A stretch of DNA of 64,000 nucleotides from Planctomycetota bacterium (GTDB taxonomy: Bacteria > Planctomycetota > Planctomycetia > Pirellulales > Pirellulaceae). The translations under genes were made by a program, and so were the position numbers. The stretch spans positions 91,375 to 155,374 of the forward strand of contig CAUJHS010000094.1 of the NCBI GenBank assembly GCA_963204915.1, in the 5' to 3' direction. The notes beneath the pieces were generated by a model. The model was not told where the DNA came from and searched no databases. It saw only the letters and a program-made list of their open reading frames with translations. How positions within the stretch are numbered: position 1 is the first letter of the stretch; each line of letters begins with the position of its first letter. Below, one piece after another: positions 17,610-26,488 of this stretch.

Positions 17610-17843
17610 TCAAGCATACTCGGCATACTCAACGGCAATGTCGTTTACGACACGCAATCCATCGGCGACATTGCGGACGACTTCTTGAGCGAGTTGCTTG
17701 TGATAAAACGTTTCAACGCGCCCGGAAAGCAAGAGGGAGCCTTCCGCCAACTCAACGTGAAGATGCCGCAGGTCAAAGATAGGGCTTGTCGAGAGAGCAC
17801 GCTGGGCCTGCGTTTGAATCTCTGCACCAAACGTTTCGGCCAT
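17610..17843 (-). CDS. Small BON-domain protein
   Basis: The 77-residue protein fits one BON domain: an N-terminal helix (AEIQTQAQRALS), the strand-turn LHVELAEGSLLLSGRVETFY, a helix QLAQEVVRNVADG and the final strand VVNDIAVEY. BON domains bind phospholipid or partner proteins, often in envelope or osmotic stress proteins. No signal peptide is seen. ATG 17843 has a very strong AAGGAGGGAGG ahead of it; the longer frame from 17966 is rejected for that reason. It stands alone on the minus strand. Confidence 0.75.
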   Translation of the reverse strand: MAETFGAEIQTQAQRALSTSPIFDLRHLHVELAEGSLLLSGRVETFYHKQLAQEVVRNVADGLRVVNDIAVEYAEYA

Positions 17844-18101
17844 TGATCGAGCCTCCCTCCTTGGTGAGCAATAACAAAGAATTACACGTAAGAGCCAACA
17901 CGTAAGCATCAATAGGTAGGGAGACCCCGCCGCGCGAGTGGAGGCGAATGTCCAGGCCCGTACCACTTCCGCTCATCCTACCGTTTGAGAAGCGAAAATC
18001 AAGCCACAAAAAACTCTGGTGGTCTCAGTTCGCACGCGTGCGAAAGTGCGGCGGTTTGCCGTGCGGTTGTCGAACGTCGTCAGGAACTTCCTCGGCGCGG
18101 G

Positions 18102-18129
18102 TTGACATTGTGCAGGATCGTGGTACCCT
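18102..18129 (+). promoter_or_regulatory. Sigma70-like promoter with extended -10
   Basis: TTGACA (18102-18107) matches the -35 consensus exactly. TACCCT (18124-18129) follows after 16 bases and is preceded by TGG, an extended -10. No protein-coding frame of any promise follows, which suggests an RNA product. Confidence 0.45.
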
Positions 18130-18170
18130 CTTCTTCGGCTGAAGGGACACGGCTTTCAAGGACGTCCGTC

Positions 18171-18207
18171 AGCGCCGGCGCCGAAGGATTCGACCCCGGC
18201 GCTTTTT
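18171..18207 (+). terminator. Intrinsic terminator 1
   Basis: AGCGCCGG (18171-18178) pairs with CCGGCGCT (18196-18203) around a 17-base loop, followed by TTTTT (18203-18207). Confidence 0.5.
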
Positions 18208-18230
18208 CCCGCGACGTATTGAACTTATGA

Positions 18231-18268
18231 AAAACGGCCTTGTCGCCAATGCGCGACAAGGCCGTTTT
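18231..18268. terminator. Strong bidirectional terminator
   Basis: A perfect 16-base stem, AAAACGGCCTTGTCGC (18231-18246) with GCGACAAGGCCGTTTT (18253-18268), has a 6-base loop and U-tracts in both directions. It sits 30 bases past the stop of the minus-strand propeller gene and also ends plus-strand transcription coming from 18130. Confidence 0.8.
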
Positions 18269-18297
18269 CGTTGTTGCATTCACTGTGGATGCAGTGT

Positions 18298-19302
18298 TTA
18301 TAGCCCCGGCGCCAGCCGGACGAGTTTGCCGCCGCCCTCTCCGCCGATGATCGTGATATATAGCGATCCATCTTTGCCGAACGCCAAGGCGGTCGGTTTG
18401 TCCAACGCAGTAATCTTCACGGCGTTGATGGTCTGTTCCTGGCCTTGGCCTTCCGCGTCTAAACGAAAGAGTCCGCCCTCTTCCGCCGCCATCCAAGCGA
18501 AGTCGGTGGCGTATAGATGTCCTTTGGGGCTGTACGCCAAGCCAGTGATATCGAACAATCCGGTCTCTAGGTTTAAACGCTTCTCGCCCGACTTCGGATT
18601 GTAAAACGTCAAAAGCGAGTCATTGGGAGCGTTGATCTCGCCCATTTGTCCGACGACCAAATTTCCGCGAGGATCGACGGTTAAAGCCACGGGAGCATCA
18701 ACATTCGTCGCTTCTTTGGTTGCGATCGACCGCTCCAGTTCGCCGAAATTTGTCCCTTCGATTGCGGCGCGGACAATCCAACCCTTGGTGTCGTCGCCGT
18801 TGGCGCTCGCATATACGGCGCCCCCGGCGATTGCGACGCCGTAGTAATTGCCCTCGGCCTTGAGTTCGTCGGTGCTTTCCAAAGGACCCAGTTTCGCTTT
18901 CGCGTCGTCGACCTTGATCGCCGCGGCCCCTGCTTCAGGAACTTCGAAAACATAAATCACTTCTTCCACGTCAACTTTATCGCCTCCACCGACAATGAGC
19001 GTTTTCTTGTCGAGAAAGGCGAGGCCCAACGGACCGATGTCATACATGGGCCCCTTGCCGTACACGTCTTTGGTGAACCCGGTCACCACGTCAGACTGCG
19101 TGGCCTTGCCATCTTCTCCCACTTGCACGCGAATGATTCTTCCCGCGCCGCTGTCGGCAATGAACAAGTCGCCTGTCTCGGGCTGGACGGCGACGCCACA
19201 GGGATTAACCAGTCCCTCGATGACGGTCTCAATTTTTTCTTCCGCCGACGCGGTCGTACCGACCATAGCGCCGACAAGAATCAACATCGCCCAAAATCGC
19301 AT
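18298..19302 (-). CDS. Secreted beta-propeller (NHL/SMP-30-like) protein
   Basis: The 334-residue protein has a signal peptide (MLILVGAMVGTTASAEEK) followed by repeats of the NHL/SMP-30 type: GVAVQPETGDLFIADSGAGRII, LTVDPRGNLVVGQMG, LAYSPKGHLYATDF and LAFGKDGSLYITIIGG. These give a six-bladed propeller covering the whole chain. Function is unknown; such proteins bind ligands or act as lactonases or redox partners. ATG 19302 has AAGGAG seven bases upstream. The gene lies 58 bases downstream of the di-haem peroxidase on the same strand, so the two are probably cotranscribed, with the bidirectional terminator at 18231 ending the unit. Confidence 0.8.
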   Translation of the reverse strand: MRFWAMLILVGAMVGTTASAEEKIETVIEGLVNPCGVAVQPETGDLFIADSGAGRIIRVQVGEDGKATQSDVVTGFTKDVYGKGPMYDIGPLGLAFLDKKTLIVGGGDKVDVEEVIYVFEVPEAGAAAIKVDDAKAKLGPLESTDELKAEGNYYGVAIAGGAVYASANGDDTKGWIVRAAIEGTNFGELERSIATKEATNVDAPVALTVDPRGNLVVGQMGEINAPNDSLLTFYNPKSGEKRLNLETGLFDITGLAYSPKGHLYATDFAWMAAEEGGLFRLDAEGQGQEQTINAVKITALDKPTALAFGKDGSLYITIIGGEGGGKLVRLAPGL

Positions 19303-19360
19303 ACAAATTCTCCTTAGTAAAACGGGGTAATTAATCGGCGTTCCTTGTTTCCAGACCAGC

Positions 19361-20404
19361 CTATTCTTGTGCGTTCGTTTTTGGATCGGGGGGAAGTTCC
19401 GGCGGGTCCATCTTGGGGTAAACGGTGCTTGTCAGTCCCTCTTTGAGGAAGGACACTAAGTCCGATTTCTCTTGATCGGTCAGGTTGAGGGGAAAGATCT
19501 CCTCATCCAAATACGGATTTTTGTTGCCGCCCTTGTTGTAATACTCGACGACATCTTCCAACGTCGCTTCGCTTCCATCATGCATGTAAGGGGCGGTCAG
19601 AACGATGTCGCGTAAACTAGGAGTGCGGAAAGAGCCTTTATCGCCGTCGAGTTTGGATTCCACAAATCGGCCCAAGTCAGGATTCTCATTGCTCCAGCCC
19701 ACGCCAATATTGTGAAAGGCGCCATCCGTAAATAACGGACCGGAGTGACAGGCGCTGCAATGGCCTTTGTTAAAAAAGATCTTCATACCGCGCTCGGCGC
19801 CTTCCGAGAGCGCGGTTTTGTCTCCTGCTTTATAGCGGTCGTACGGAGCGTCTCCCGCCAACAAAGTACGCTCGAAGGCGCCAATCGCTTTCGCAATGCC
19901 CTCTTCCGTCACATCGGTTTTGAAGACTTTTTGAAATTGTTCGCGATAACCAGGAATCTTATTGAGCCGCTCAACGAGCGGCCCCATTTCCATGGCCATC
20001 TCGATGGGGTTTTGGATGGGTCCCAGCGCTTGCCCCTCGACATGCTTGGCCCGGCCGTCCCAGAACTGGAAGAAGTGATAACCCGAGTTCACCACAGTGG
20101 GAGCGCTGCGGCCGCCCTTTTGCCCCTGAAAACCCGTTGCGAAGGATTCCGCGTTGGACCATCCTTTGGCCGGATCATGGCAACTTGCACAGCTCACGGT
20201 GTTATCCTGTGATAGCCGCTTATCAAAATAGAGCTGTTTGCCAAGCTCGACTTTTTCGGCCGTCAGCGGGTTGTCGTTCGGAATACGCATTTTGGGCAGT
20301 CCCGCAGGAATCTTCAAATCGAACGAACTTTCTTGCGCGAGCAGTTGGCCGAGCGGCAAACAAAGCCAAAACACACCAAACCCGAGGAGAGAATTTCGAC
20401 GCAT
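19361..20404 (-). CDS. Di-haem cytochrome c peroxidase (MauG/CcpA family)
   Basis: The 347-residue protein has a signal peptide (LLGFGVFWLCLPLGQLLAQ) and two haem c sites, CASCH at residues 72-76 and CSACH at 216-220. Between them are the conserved RSAPTVVNSGYHFFQFWDGRA and GPIQNPIEMAM segments, and after the second the FRTPSLRDIVLTAPYMHDGS block with the Met that usually ligates the electron-transfer haem. It should reduce hydrogen peroxide in the periplasm or, as in MauG, modify a protein partner. ATG 20404 is preceded by GGAGG at six bases. The downstream propeller protein may be a partner, by position only. Confidence 0.9.
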   Translation of the reverse strand: MRRNSLLGFGVFWLCLPLGQLLAQESSFDLKIPAGLPKMRIPNDNPLTAEKVELGKQLYFDKRLSQDNTVSCASCHDPAKGWSNAESFATGFQGQKGGRSAPTVVNSGYHFFQFWDGRAKHVEGQALGPIQNPIEMAMEMGPLVERLNKIPGYREQFQKVFKTDVTEEGIAKAIGAFERTLLAGDAPYDRYKAGDKTALSEGAERGMKIFFNKGHCSACHSGPLFTDGAFHNIGVGWSNENPDLGRFVESKLDGDKGSFRTPSLRDIVLTAPYMHDGSEATLEDVVEYYNKGGNKNPYLDEEIFPLNLTDQEKSDLVSFLKEGLTSTVYPKMDPPELPPDPKTNAQE

Positions 20405-20636
20405 AGCAGGCCTCCACGATCAATCGAAAATGATGGATATGACATTGTGTTGCGCCCTTCCGTCGCTGGCAAGTGGTTGGCGCAGCCTTGCCGCGCGTCA
20501 CGACGTATAATGCGGCCTGCTTCGAGTTGCATCAAACTTGCATGAGGCTCAACGGGGTTCCACGCCGACTCGTCAACAAACTGGGAAGACCCGTGTCCCG
20601 TTTTTCTAGGCGACACACACTTCAAACAAGACAGGA

Positions 20637-21410
20637 ATGGAGCAAATGAACGGAAGGATGGCGATCGTTCTAGCGGCGGGGAAAGGCACCCGAATGAACT
20701 CGGAACTGCCCAAGGTGCTTGTTTCCGCATGCGGCCGGCCAATGATCGAATACGTGATTGACGCACTAGAGCAAGCCGAAATTGACAAGATTGTCGTCGT
20801 GGTTGGATATCGCGCGAACGACGTGCGCGAGGCGCTCAAACGCCGTCATGCTCTGACGTTTGTTGATCAGACACAACAACTTGGCACGGGTCACGCCGTC
20901 ATGGTTTGTCAAAAAGAGCTTGCCGCGCACCATGGGCCGGTGCTCATCGTCACGGGCGATTCGCCGCTGCTCCAAGTTGCTTCGGTACAAAAACTTTTGC
21001 AAAGTTTTGAACAGGAAAGGCCCGCTTGTATCTTAGGAACGCTGCACAAAAGCGATCCCAAGGGCCTGGGACGGATCGTTCGCGATGATCAAGGCGACTT
21101 CCTTGGCGTCATTGAAGAGAAAGACGCAACGCCGGAGCAACTCGCTTTGACGGAAGTGAATATGAGCACTTACGTGTTCGACAGTGAGGACTTACTTTTC
21201 GCCCTCGAACAACTAAAAAACGATAACGCGCAAAAGGAGTACTACTTGACCGACTGTCCTGGCATCCTCAGGCGAGCCGGGAAGAAGATTTTGGCGCTTC
21301 CCGTGCTTAAACCGTGCGAAGCGCTAAGCGTGAATAACATGACCGAATTGGGAGTTGTTGAAAACGAAATGCGGAAAATGGGTTGCTATGCGCGAGCTGA
21401 AAATCTTTAG
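20637..21410 (+). CDS. GlmU-type NTP transferase lacking the acetyltransferase domain
   Basis: The 257-residue protein is a sugar-nucleotide pyrophosphorylase: IVLAAGKGTRMNSELPK nucleotide-binding motif at about 9-25, QLGTGHAV, VTGDSPLL with the metal Asp, GLGRIVRD and EVNMSTYVF. It aligns with the N-terminal uridyltransferase half of GlmU, which makes UDP-GlcNAc, but the left-handed beta-helix acetyltransferase half is missing and the stop falls where that half would begin. The acetyl step would then need another enzyme. ATGs at 20637, 20646 and 20655 are all in frame; the second has AGGA nine bases ahead. Its end overlaps prs by 23 bases, so the two are translationally coupled. Confidence 0.85.
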   Translation: MEQMNGRMAIVLAAGKGTRMNSELPKVLVSACGRPMIEYVIDALEQAEIDKIVVVVGYRANDVREALKRRHALTFVDQTQQLGTGHAVMVCQKELAAHHGPVLIVTGDSPLLQVASVQKLLQSFEQERPACILGTLHKSDPKGLGRIVRDDQGDFLGVIEEKDATPEQLALTEVNMSTYVFDSEDLLFALEQLKNDNAQKEYYLTDCPGILRRAGKKILALPVLKPCEALSVNNMTELGVVENEMRKMGCYARAENL

Positions 21411-22341
21411 TGGTCGAGCAAACCGGCCGTTGGCCGAACGCATTTGCAACCATCTGCACATGCCTCTGGGACGTGTAAGTCTAGGTAATTTTCCGGATGG
21501 CGAAATCTTCTGCAAGTTTGAAGAGGACGTTCGCGGTCGGGATGTGTTTTTGATTCAACCTACCTGTCCGCCCGTGAATGACCATTTGCTCGAACTGTTG
21601 ATCATGATTGACAGTTGTATCCGGGCTAGCGCAGGACGGATTACCGCGGTAATACCCTATTTTGGTTACGCCCGTCAGGATCGCAAAGACGAGGGGCGCG
21701 TGCCCATTACGGCAAAGCTCGTGTCGAACATGATTGCGCGCGCGGGGGCCCATCGCGTCTTGGCGATGGATTTGCACGCGCCTCAGCTTCAAGGTTTTTT
21801 CGATATTCCCGTTGATCATTTATTTGCCGCACCCGTACTCGACGACTATTTCGTCGAGCAGGGGTTGATGGGAGAGCGTGTGGTGGTTGTCAGCCCGGAT
21901 GAAGGAAGCATCAAACGGGCCTCTATTCATCTCAAACGTCTCGGGTCGCGCTTGGCGATCGTGGATAAACGTCGGGCAAGCGCTACGGAAACCAAACAGG
22001 AGCACATCATCGGCGAGTCAGTTGCAGGCCGAATCGCGCTCATGTTCGATGATATGATTTCAACCGGGAGTTCAATGTGCGGCGCTGCGCGGCTGGTGAA
22101 AGAAAGCGGCGCGACAGAAATCCATGTGGCGGCCAGCCATGGCGTCTTTTCGGGCCACGCCGCCGAAAACTTCCGGAACGCCCCGATTGATCGAGTGATC
22201 ATTACCGATAGCATCCCCTTAGCGCCGGACAAACAGGTCGAAAACGTGCAGGTGCTTTCTGTCGGCCCACTTCTTGCCGAGGCGGTGAAGCGCATCCATT
22301 GCGACCAGTCGGTAAGCGCGCTCTTTCGCGACGATCCGTAA
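21388..22341 (+). CDS. prs: Ribose-phosphate pyrophosphokinase
   Basis: The 317-residue protein matches the usual length of PRPP synthetase. Motifs seen are MRELKIFSGRANRPLAERI, GRVSLGNFPDGEIFCKF, FGYARQDRK (ATP-binding), DLHAPQLQGFFDIPVD, SPDEGSIKRA and the PRPP-binding MFDDMISTGSSM. It makes PRPP from ribose 5-phosphate and ATP for nucleotide, His and Trp synthesis. The start is ATG 21388 inside the upstream gene, as in the gcd1/glmU-prs pairs of other bacteria; the longer frame from 21355 adds a stretch that is part of the upstream gene's overlap. Confidence 0.95.
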   Translation: MRELKIFSGRANRPLAERICNHLHMPLGRVSLGNFPDGEIFCKFEEDVRGRDVFLIQPTCPPVNDHLLELLIMIDSCIRASAGRITAVIPYFGYARQDRKDEGRVPITAKLVSNMIARAGAHRVLAMDLHAPQLQGFFDIPVDHLFAAPVLDDYFVEQGLMGERVVVVSPDEGSIKRASIHLKRLGSRLAIVDKRRASATETKQEHIIGESVAGRIALMFDDMISTGSSMCGAARLVKESGATEIHVAASHGVFSGHAAENFRNAPIDRVIITDSIPLAPDKQVENVQVLSVGPLLAEAVKRIHCDQSVSALFRDDP

Positions 22342-22358
22342 CTCGCGACGCTGGCGTG

Positions 22359-23096
22359 TCATTCGCGGTCGTGGTCACGCCACGAACCGAGTTCAACCAA
22401 GCGACGGACATCATCCAGCGAATCAGCAAGGCATGCCTGTAAAGCCCGCCATGCTTGCGCTGGCTTCTCTACCCAACTCTGGTTAACTTCCAATTCAATT
22501 CCGGCATATTCGTGCTCGGGCCATTTTCGACGGAGATAGGTGGTCAGCCCATCAGCTTTTCCCAAGTAGGGATAATTTCGCCTCACGCGAAGCGACGTAT
22601 CTCGATCGCGAAGCGTCGCCTGCCATGCTCGAGCAATTCGTGTCTCCCATTGGCGTGAGGGATCAAAAAGCAATCCAACATCGGCTTTGCGCACCTCGCC
22701 GTTCAAATTGGGCGTGAAGGAATGTAACGAGATGTGCAACACTGCCATGCCTTGGGCCAGCGACGCGGCGATCGAATGCTCAACGCGCGCCCGATAAGGC
22801 AGGTAATACACTTTGATGATTCGGTCGCGTTGGAGCTGGTCAAGGCCCCGGGTGAACTCGGAAAAAAGCGACCGATGATGCAACGACCGGTTTAGCTCCA
22901 CCAGGAGACGTGTCGTAGTCGAGTAAAACAACGGCGATTTGAATCGACGTGCAAAATACCGGGCGAGTTCGAGCGCGCCCGGATCAAAGCCACGGTGGCT
23001 TGCGAGCACCGATTCCGCATTTCGGAAGCAAGCGGCGAACTCCTGGGGCGTCCGATTGCCACCATGTTCGCAGGACAGCAGAAGTCGAGTTTCCAT
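22359..23096 (-). CDS. N-formylglutamate amidohydrolase family protein
   Basis: The 245-residue protein shows the family start LLSCEHGGNRTPQEF (zinc-ligand region), HRGFDPGALELARYF, LLVELNRSLHH, VLHISLHSFTP with the second His/Ser, and DVGLLFDP. Family members hydrolyse N-formylglutamate in histidine degradation or act on other N-acyl amino acids or peptides; no hut genes are nearby, so the exact substrate is open. It is convergent with prs and lies 27 bases downstream of the threonine aldolase on the same strand, so it is probably in an operon with it. Confidence 0.85.
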   Translation of the reverse strand: METRLLLSCEHGGNRTPQEFAACFRNAESVLASHRGFDPGALELARYFARRFKSPLFYSTTTRLLVELNRSLHHRSLFSEFTRGLDQLQRDRIIKVYYLPYRARVEHSIAASLAQGMAVLHISLHSFTPNLNGEVRKADVGLLFDPSRQWETRIARAWQATLRDRDTSLRVRRNYPYLGKADGLTTYLRRKWPEHEYAGIELEVNQSWVEKPAQAWRALQACLADSLDDVRRLVELGSWRDHDRE

Positions 23097-23122
23097 GAGT
23101 TACATCGAGAAGCGGCTGCAAC

Positions 23123-24190
23123 TCAATAGGCGTCGCCTTGTTGCACGGGTCGCACGCCGCGACGCAAGGCGGACGTCGTGTCTCGTAGAATCTCCGCGGC
23201 GCGGCGAACTTCGCTTGTGTTGACATCGAGGTGGGTCACCGCACGAACTTGACCGCCAATGGCCAGGGCCGAGACGCCCCGCTCTTTCCACGCGGCAACC
23301 AGTTCGGCGCCGGTTCCCAGTTGCGGGTCGACGCGAAAGATCACAATATTTGTATCGATCGTATCGGGTTCTAACGTGAGGCCTTCGATTTGACGAATCG
23401 CTTCGGCAAGGATCTGCGCGTTCTCATGATCAATGGCCAGGCGTTCAATATGGTGTTCCAGCGCGTAAAGCGCTCCGGCGGCGATGATGCCGGCCTGACG
23501 CATTCCGCCGCCAAAGAGTTTGCGATGTCGCCGCGCTTCACGAATCACTTCGCGAGATCCCGCTAACGCGGAGCCCACGGGCGCCCCTAACCCTTTCGAG
23601 AAACATACGCTGACCGTATCAAAGTGCTGCGCCCAACGATCTGCGGAAACGCCGCTGGCCACGGCCGCATTGAAGAGTCTTGCGCCGTCTAAGTGTGCTC
23701 GCAACCCGTGTTCGCGCGCCCAGCGAGTCATTCCTTCGATTTCATCATAAGGCTGGATGCGTCCCCCTCCGCGGTTGTGTGTATTCTCAAGGCAAATCAA
23801 ACGGGTGCGTGTGAAGTGTTCATTCTCGGGACGAATGAGCCCTTGTAACTGCTCGCACTGTAGGACGCCAAACTGGCCAAGAACAGGACGCGCGACAGCG
23901 CCGCTGAGTTGAGCAAAACCGCCTTGTTCGTAGTTATAAATGTGGCAGTTCGCCTCGCAGATTAGTTCATCACCGGGTTTACAATGGATGCGTACCGCGA
24001 CCTGGTTGGTCATTGTGCCCGACGGCATAAATATGGCCGCCTCTTTGCCAAGCACCTCGGCAATCCGGCATTGGAGCCGCTCTACGGTGGGGTCGATATC
24101 AATCGCATCATCGCCCACGTCCGCATCGGCCATTGCCTTGCGCATTTCGGCCGTAGGGCGCGTAATCGTATCGCTTCGCAAATCAATCAT
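23123..24190 (-). CDS. Low-specificity L-threonine aldolase
   Basis: The 355-residue protein is a PLP fold-type I aldolase: IDLRSDTITRPT at the N-terminus, MPSGTMTNQVA, ENTHNRGGGRI, LDGARLFNAAVA with the PLP-ring Asp, and VSVCFSKGLGAPVGS with the Schiff-base Lys. It splits L-threonine or L-allo-threonine into glycine and acetaldehyde. The ATG at 24190 is chosen because family members begin with this MIDLRSDT motif; the longer frame to 24319 adds unlike sequence. It probably shares a transcript with the downstream amidohydrolase. Confidence 0.92.
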   Translation of the reverse strand: MIDLRSDTITRPTAEMRKAMADADVGDDAIDIDPTVERLQCRIAEVLGKEAAIFMPSGTMTNQVAVRIHCKPGDELICEANCHIYNYEQGGFAQLSGAVARPVLGQFGVLQCEQLQGLIRPENEHFTRTRLICLENTHNRGGGRIQPYDEIEGMTRWAREHGLRAHLDGARLFNAAVASGVSADRWAQHFDTVSVCFSKGLGAPVGSALAGSREVIREARRHRKLFGGGMRQAGIIAAGALYALEHHIERLAIDHENAQILAEAIRQIEGLTLEPDTIDTNIVIFRVDPQLGTGAELVAAWKERGVSALAIGGQVRAVTHLDVNTSEVRRAAEILRDTTSALRRGVRPVQQGDAY

Positions 24191-24486
24191 TGCTGGGACT
24201 TTATCACTTGGAGAGAGCGTGACAATTTTGAGTGACCAATTATAGGGAAATCCGCGATGAGTGTTAGTCGACGCCAGTTGGGATGACGTCTCGCGACCTG
24301 AATCAGCGTACAATATCATGACGGGCGCCGTTCAAGTCGATTGGCCTGACGCGAGTCGCCCATCCGATATTTCGTACGATGAGTTGCTACGAGCGTAAAT
24401 CGTGAACAGCGCGACGCCGAAAACCTGATGGGCTGGCCAGGCGTCGCCGATAATAATTCGCTGGTCCATTGGTAGTAGGAGGCCGC

Positions 24487-26415
24487 ATGTCAACGCAATC
24501 GCGCGATTCTAATGTGAATACGACGTCGGAAGAAGACGCGGCTTCTTTTGCAGAAACGGCGTTCAAACTGGCGGGAAAAAGCGACGATGAAGCGCGGCGC
24601 ACTGGAGCCATCGACCGTGCCGATGATCAGGTCGAGAAACTATTCGCCCCGCAGTATCAAACGGTTCACAGTCCGGTGCACCGGGCAGTGTGGGATCGAG
24701 AATTTCCGCTCGACGTTTTCCACGCCGCCCCGCTGAAGACCCCGCCGCACGTTCAGAAAACCATGGACGACGCGGTTGCGCTGGTTCAGCAGCACCGTCA
24801 GGCGGGGACACTCTACAACGAGGACCGCAAAGTCTCGGAACGCGTACTGGGCGAACTTGGCGAGTTAGGGTATTGGGGCTTGCTCGTATCCCAAGAGTAC
24901 GGAGGCGCCGGTTCACCGTTCCGTAGTTTCGCGGCATTTCTTACGCGGATGGCGACCGTTGACCCCACGATCGCTGGGTTGGCCAGTGTTCATGGCTGCA
25001 TTGGCGCCGTCGATCCGTTACGCACGTTCGGCACAGAAGAACAGAAGCAGCGTTTTTTGCCAGGGCTCGCAAGCGGCGAGCGACTCTCCGCGTTCGCGTT
25101 GACCGAACCGGGCGCAGGCTCCGACTTGACCGCGCTGTCGACCACGGCGCGTCTCGATGGCGATGATTACATCGTCAATGGAGAAAAGCTCTTCATCACG
25201 AATGCGGTGCCGGGAAGAACCGTCGGCCTCGTTTGTTTGATCGACGGTAAACCTGCTGTACTGGTTTGCGACTTACCGCATGAAGAGAATGAGTCGTTTC
25301 AAATCAGGAAATACGGCCTTTACGCACTCAAACATACGTACAACAACGGATTGGTATTTCGCAATTTTCGCGTACCGAAAGAGAACTTACTCACGGCCCC
25401 ACGGGGCGATGGGCTCACCATTGCATACCACGGCTTGAATCTGGGGCGAGTGGCGTTGTGCGCGACTGCGGCGGGCACCATGCGACTCATGATGGCGAGC
25501 ATGATTCCCTGGGCGCACTACCGTGTTACTTACAGTGAACCCATTGCAAAGCGCGAACTGGTGCAGCGTCGCCTGGGGAAATTGGGAGGCATGATCGTCG
25601 CTGCCGATGCACTGGTCGCGTGGTGCTCCACGCTTCTTGACGCGGGCTATCGAGGTGAGATGGAGTGTATCATCGCCAAAATCTTTGGAAGCGAAGCTCA
25701 AAAAGAGGCGGCGATCGAATTATTCATGAAAACTCATGGCGGGCGGTCGTTCCTGCATGGACACATGTTTGGCGATAATGTCCACGAGTACCTTGCCCCC
25801 TGCATTTACGAGGGGGAAGGCGAAATGTTGGGCATGGCCTTCTTTAAATCGCTCGTCAAGCAGCATGGCACCGTTTACTTCCAGGCAATCGGCGAGGCGC
25901 TCAAACGCGCTGGAATTCGCAAGCCGAATCCGCTCAATCCTGCGCATGCATGGGCGCTCAAAGGCGCGGCGCTGCCCTATGGGCGTTGGTGGTTGGGCGA
26001 GAAAACTCGTTCAAAACGCATGCCATCGCTTGGGGCCATGCCGAATAACTTGCGTGAACATGCAGAATTCGCCATTCGCAGCTTGCAACACGCGCCGCTA
26101 CGTATCAGCGGCGTGATGAGCAAGCACCAACTCAAACTTGCCGACCGACAGTGTCGCATGTCCGAGCTTTCAACTCGCGTGCAAAGGATGGTGGTGATCC
26201 TGTGCACCAGTCTTTATGCGGCGGATCAAAGCGACACGGTGATCCGCGAGGCGGCCGACGTGTACTGCCGTGAGTTGACGCGCGAACTACTTGGCCAACG
26301 ACCCACCGATAGCGACTTCCGCCGTATCACCCAGTTAGGTGACGCAATCGCAGGCGGTGGGTTCCCGGGAATCGGGGAGTTACATCCCGATGACATCATG
26401 ATGCAATACAAATAG
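24487..26415 (+). CDS. Acyl-CoA dehydrogenase family protein with C-terminal extension
   Basis: The 642-residue protein carries the ACAD core: helical N-terminal domain with [18 protein letters not shown]-binding [25 protein letters not shown], and the C-terminal helical domain with GGRSFLHGH and CIYEGEGEM, whose Glu442 sits at the catalytic-base position. It should oxidise an acyl-CoA with FAD. About 60 extra residues at the N-terminus and 170 at the C-terminus go beyond the usual 380-400, which places it among the large ACADs. ATG 24487 has AGGAGG four bases upstream. No fatty-acid genes are adjacent; the neighbouring threonine aldolase is divergent. Confidence 0.88.
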   Translation: MSTQSRDSNVNTTSEEDAASFAETAFKLAGKSDDEARRTGAIDRADDQVEKLFAPQYQTVHSPVHRAVWDREFPLDVFHAAPLKTPPHVQKTMDDAVALVQQHRQAGTLYNEDRKVSERVLGELGELGYWGLLVSQEYGGAGSPFRSFAAFLTRMATVDPTIAGLASVHGCIGAVDPLRTFGTEEQKQRFLPGLASGERLSAFALTEPGAGSDLTALSTTARLDGDDYIVNGEKLFITNAVPGRTVGLVCLIDGKPAVLVCDLPHEENESFQIRKYGLYALKHTYNNGLVFRNFRVPKENLLTAPRGDGLTIAYHGLNLGRVALCATAAGTMRLMMASMIPWAHYRVTYSEPIAKRELVQRRLGKLGGMIVAADALVAWCSTLLDAGYRGEMECIIAKIFGSEAQKEAAIELFMKTHGGRSFLHGHMFGDNVHEYLAPCIYEGEGEMLGMAFFKSLVKQHGTVYFQAIGEALKRAGIRKPNPLNPAHAWALKGAALPYGRWWLGEKTRSKRMPSLGAMPNNLREHAEFAIRSLQHAPLRISGVMSKHQLKLADRQCRMSELSTRVQRMVVILCTSLYAADQSDTVIREAADVYCRELTRELLGQRPTDSDFRRITQLGDAIAGGGFPGIGELHPDDIMMQYK

Positions 26416-26488
26416 GAGTACGTACTACCATCGCCGCCGGGCAAGTCGAGCGGCGATGGCTGCTCGCTGGTCGCAGTTATGTGCGGCG

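Larger units (their letters stand above)
18130..18268 (+). ncRNA. Candidate small RNA ending in tandem intrinsic terminators
   Basis: A consensus-like promoter is followed within about 70 bases by one terminator hairpin (18171-18207) and within 130 bases by a second (18231-18268). Between them the only open frames are short. The first 40 bases can fold around the palindrome GGACGTCC. A transcript of about 70 bases, or about 130 with read-through, is predicted. This is inference from promoter and terminator spacing only; I do not recognise an RNA family. Confidence 0.35.

Noticed and set aside
17351..17638. A 95-codon minus-strand frame between BON and the sulfatase gene.
   Set aside because: It overlaps the BON gene, lacks a ribosome site and has no motif.
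18171..18207. GGATTCGACCCC resembling a tRNA T-arm.
   Set aside because: There is no acceptor or anticodon arm around it; it forms the loop and arm of a terminator hairpin.
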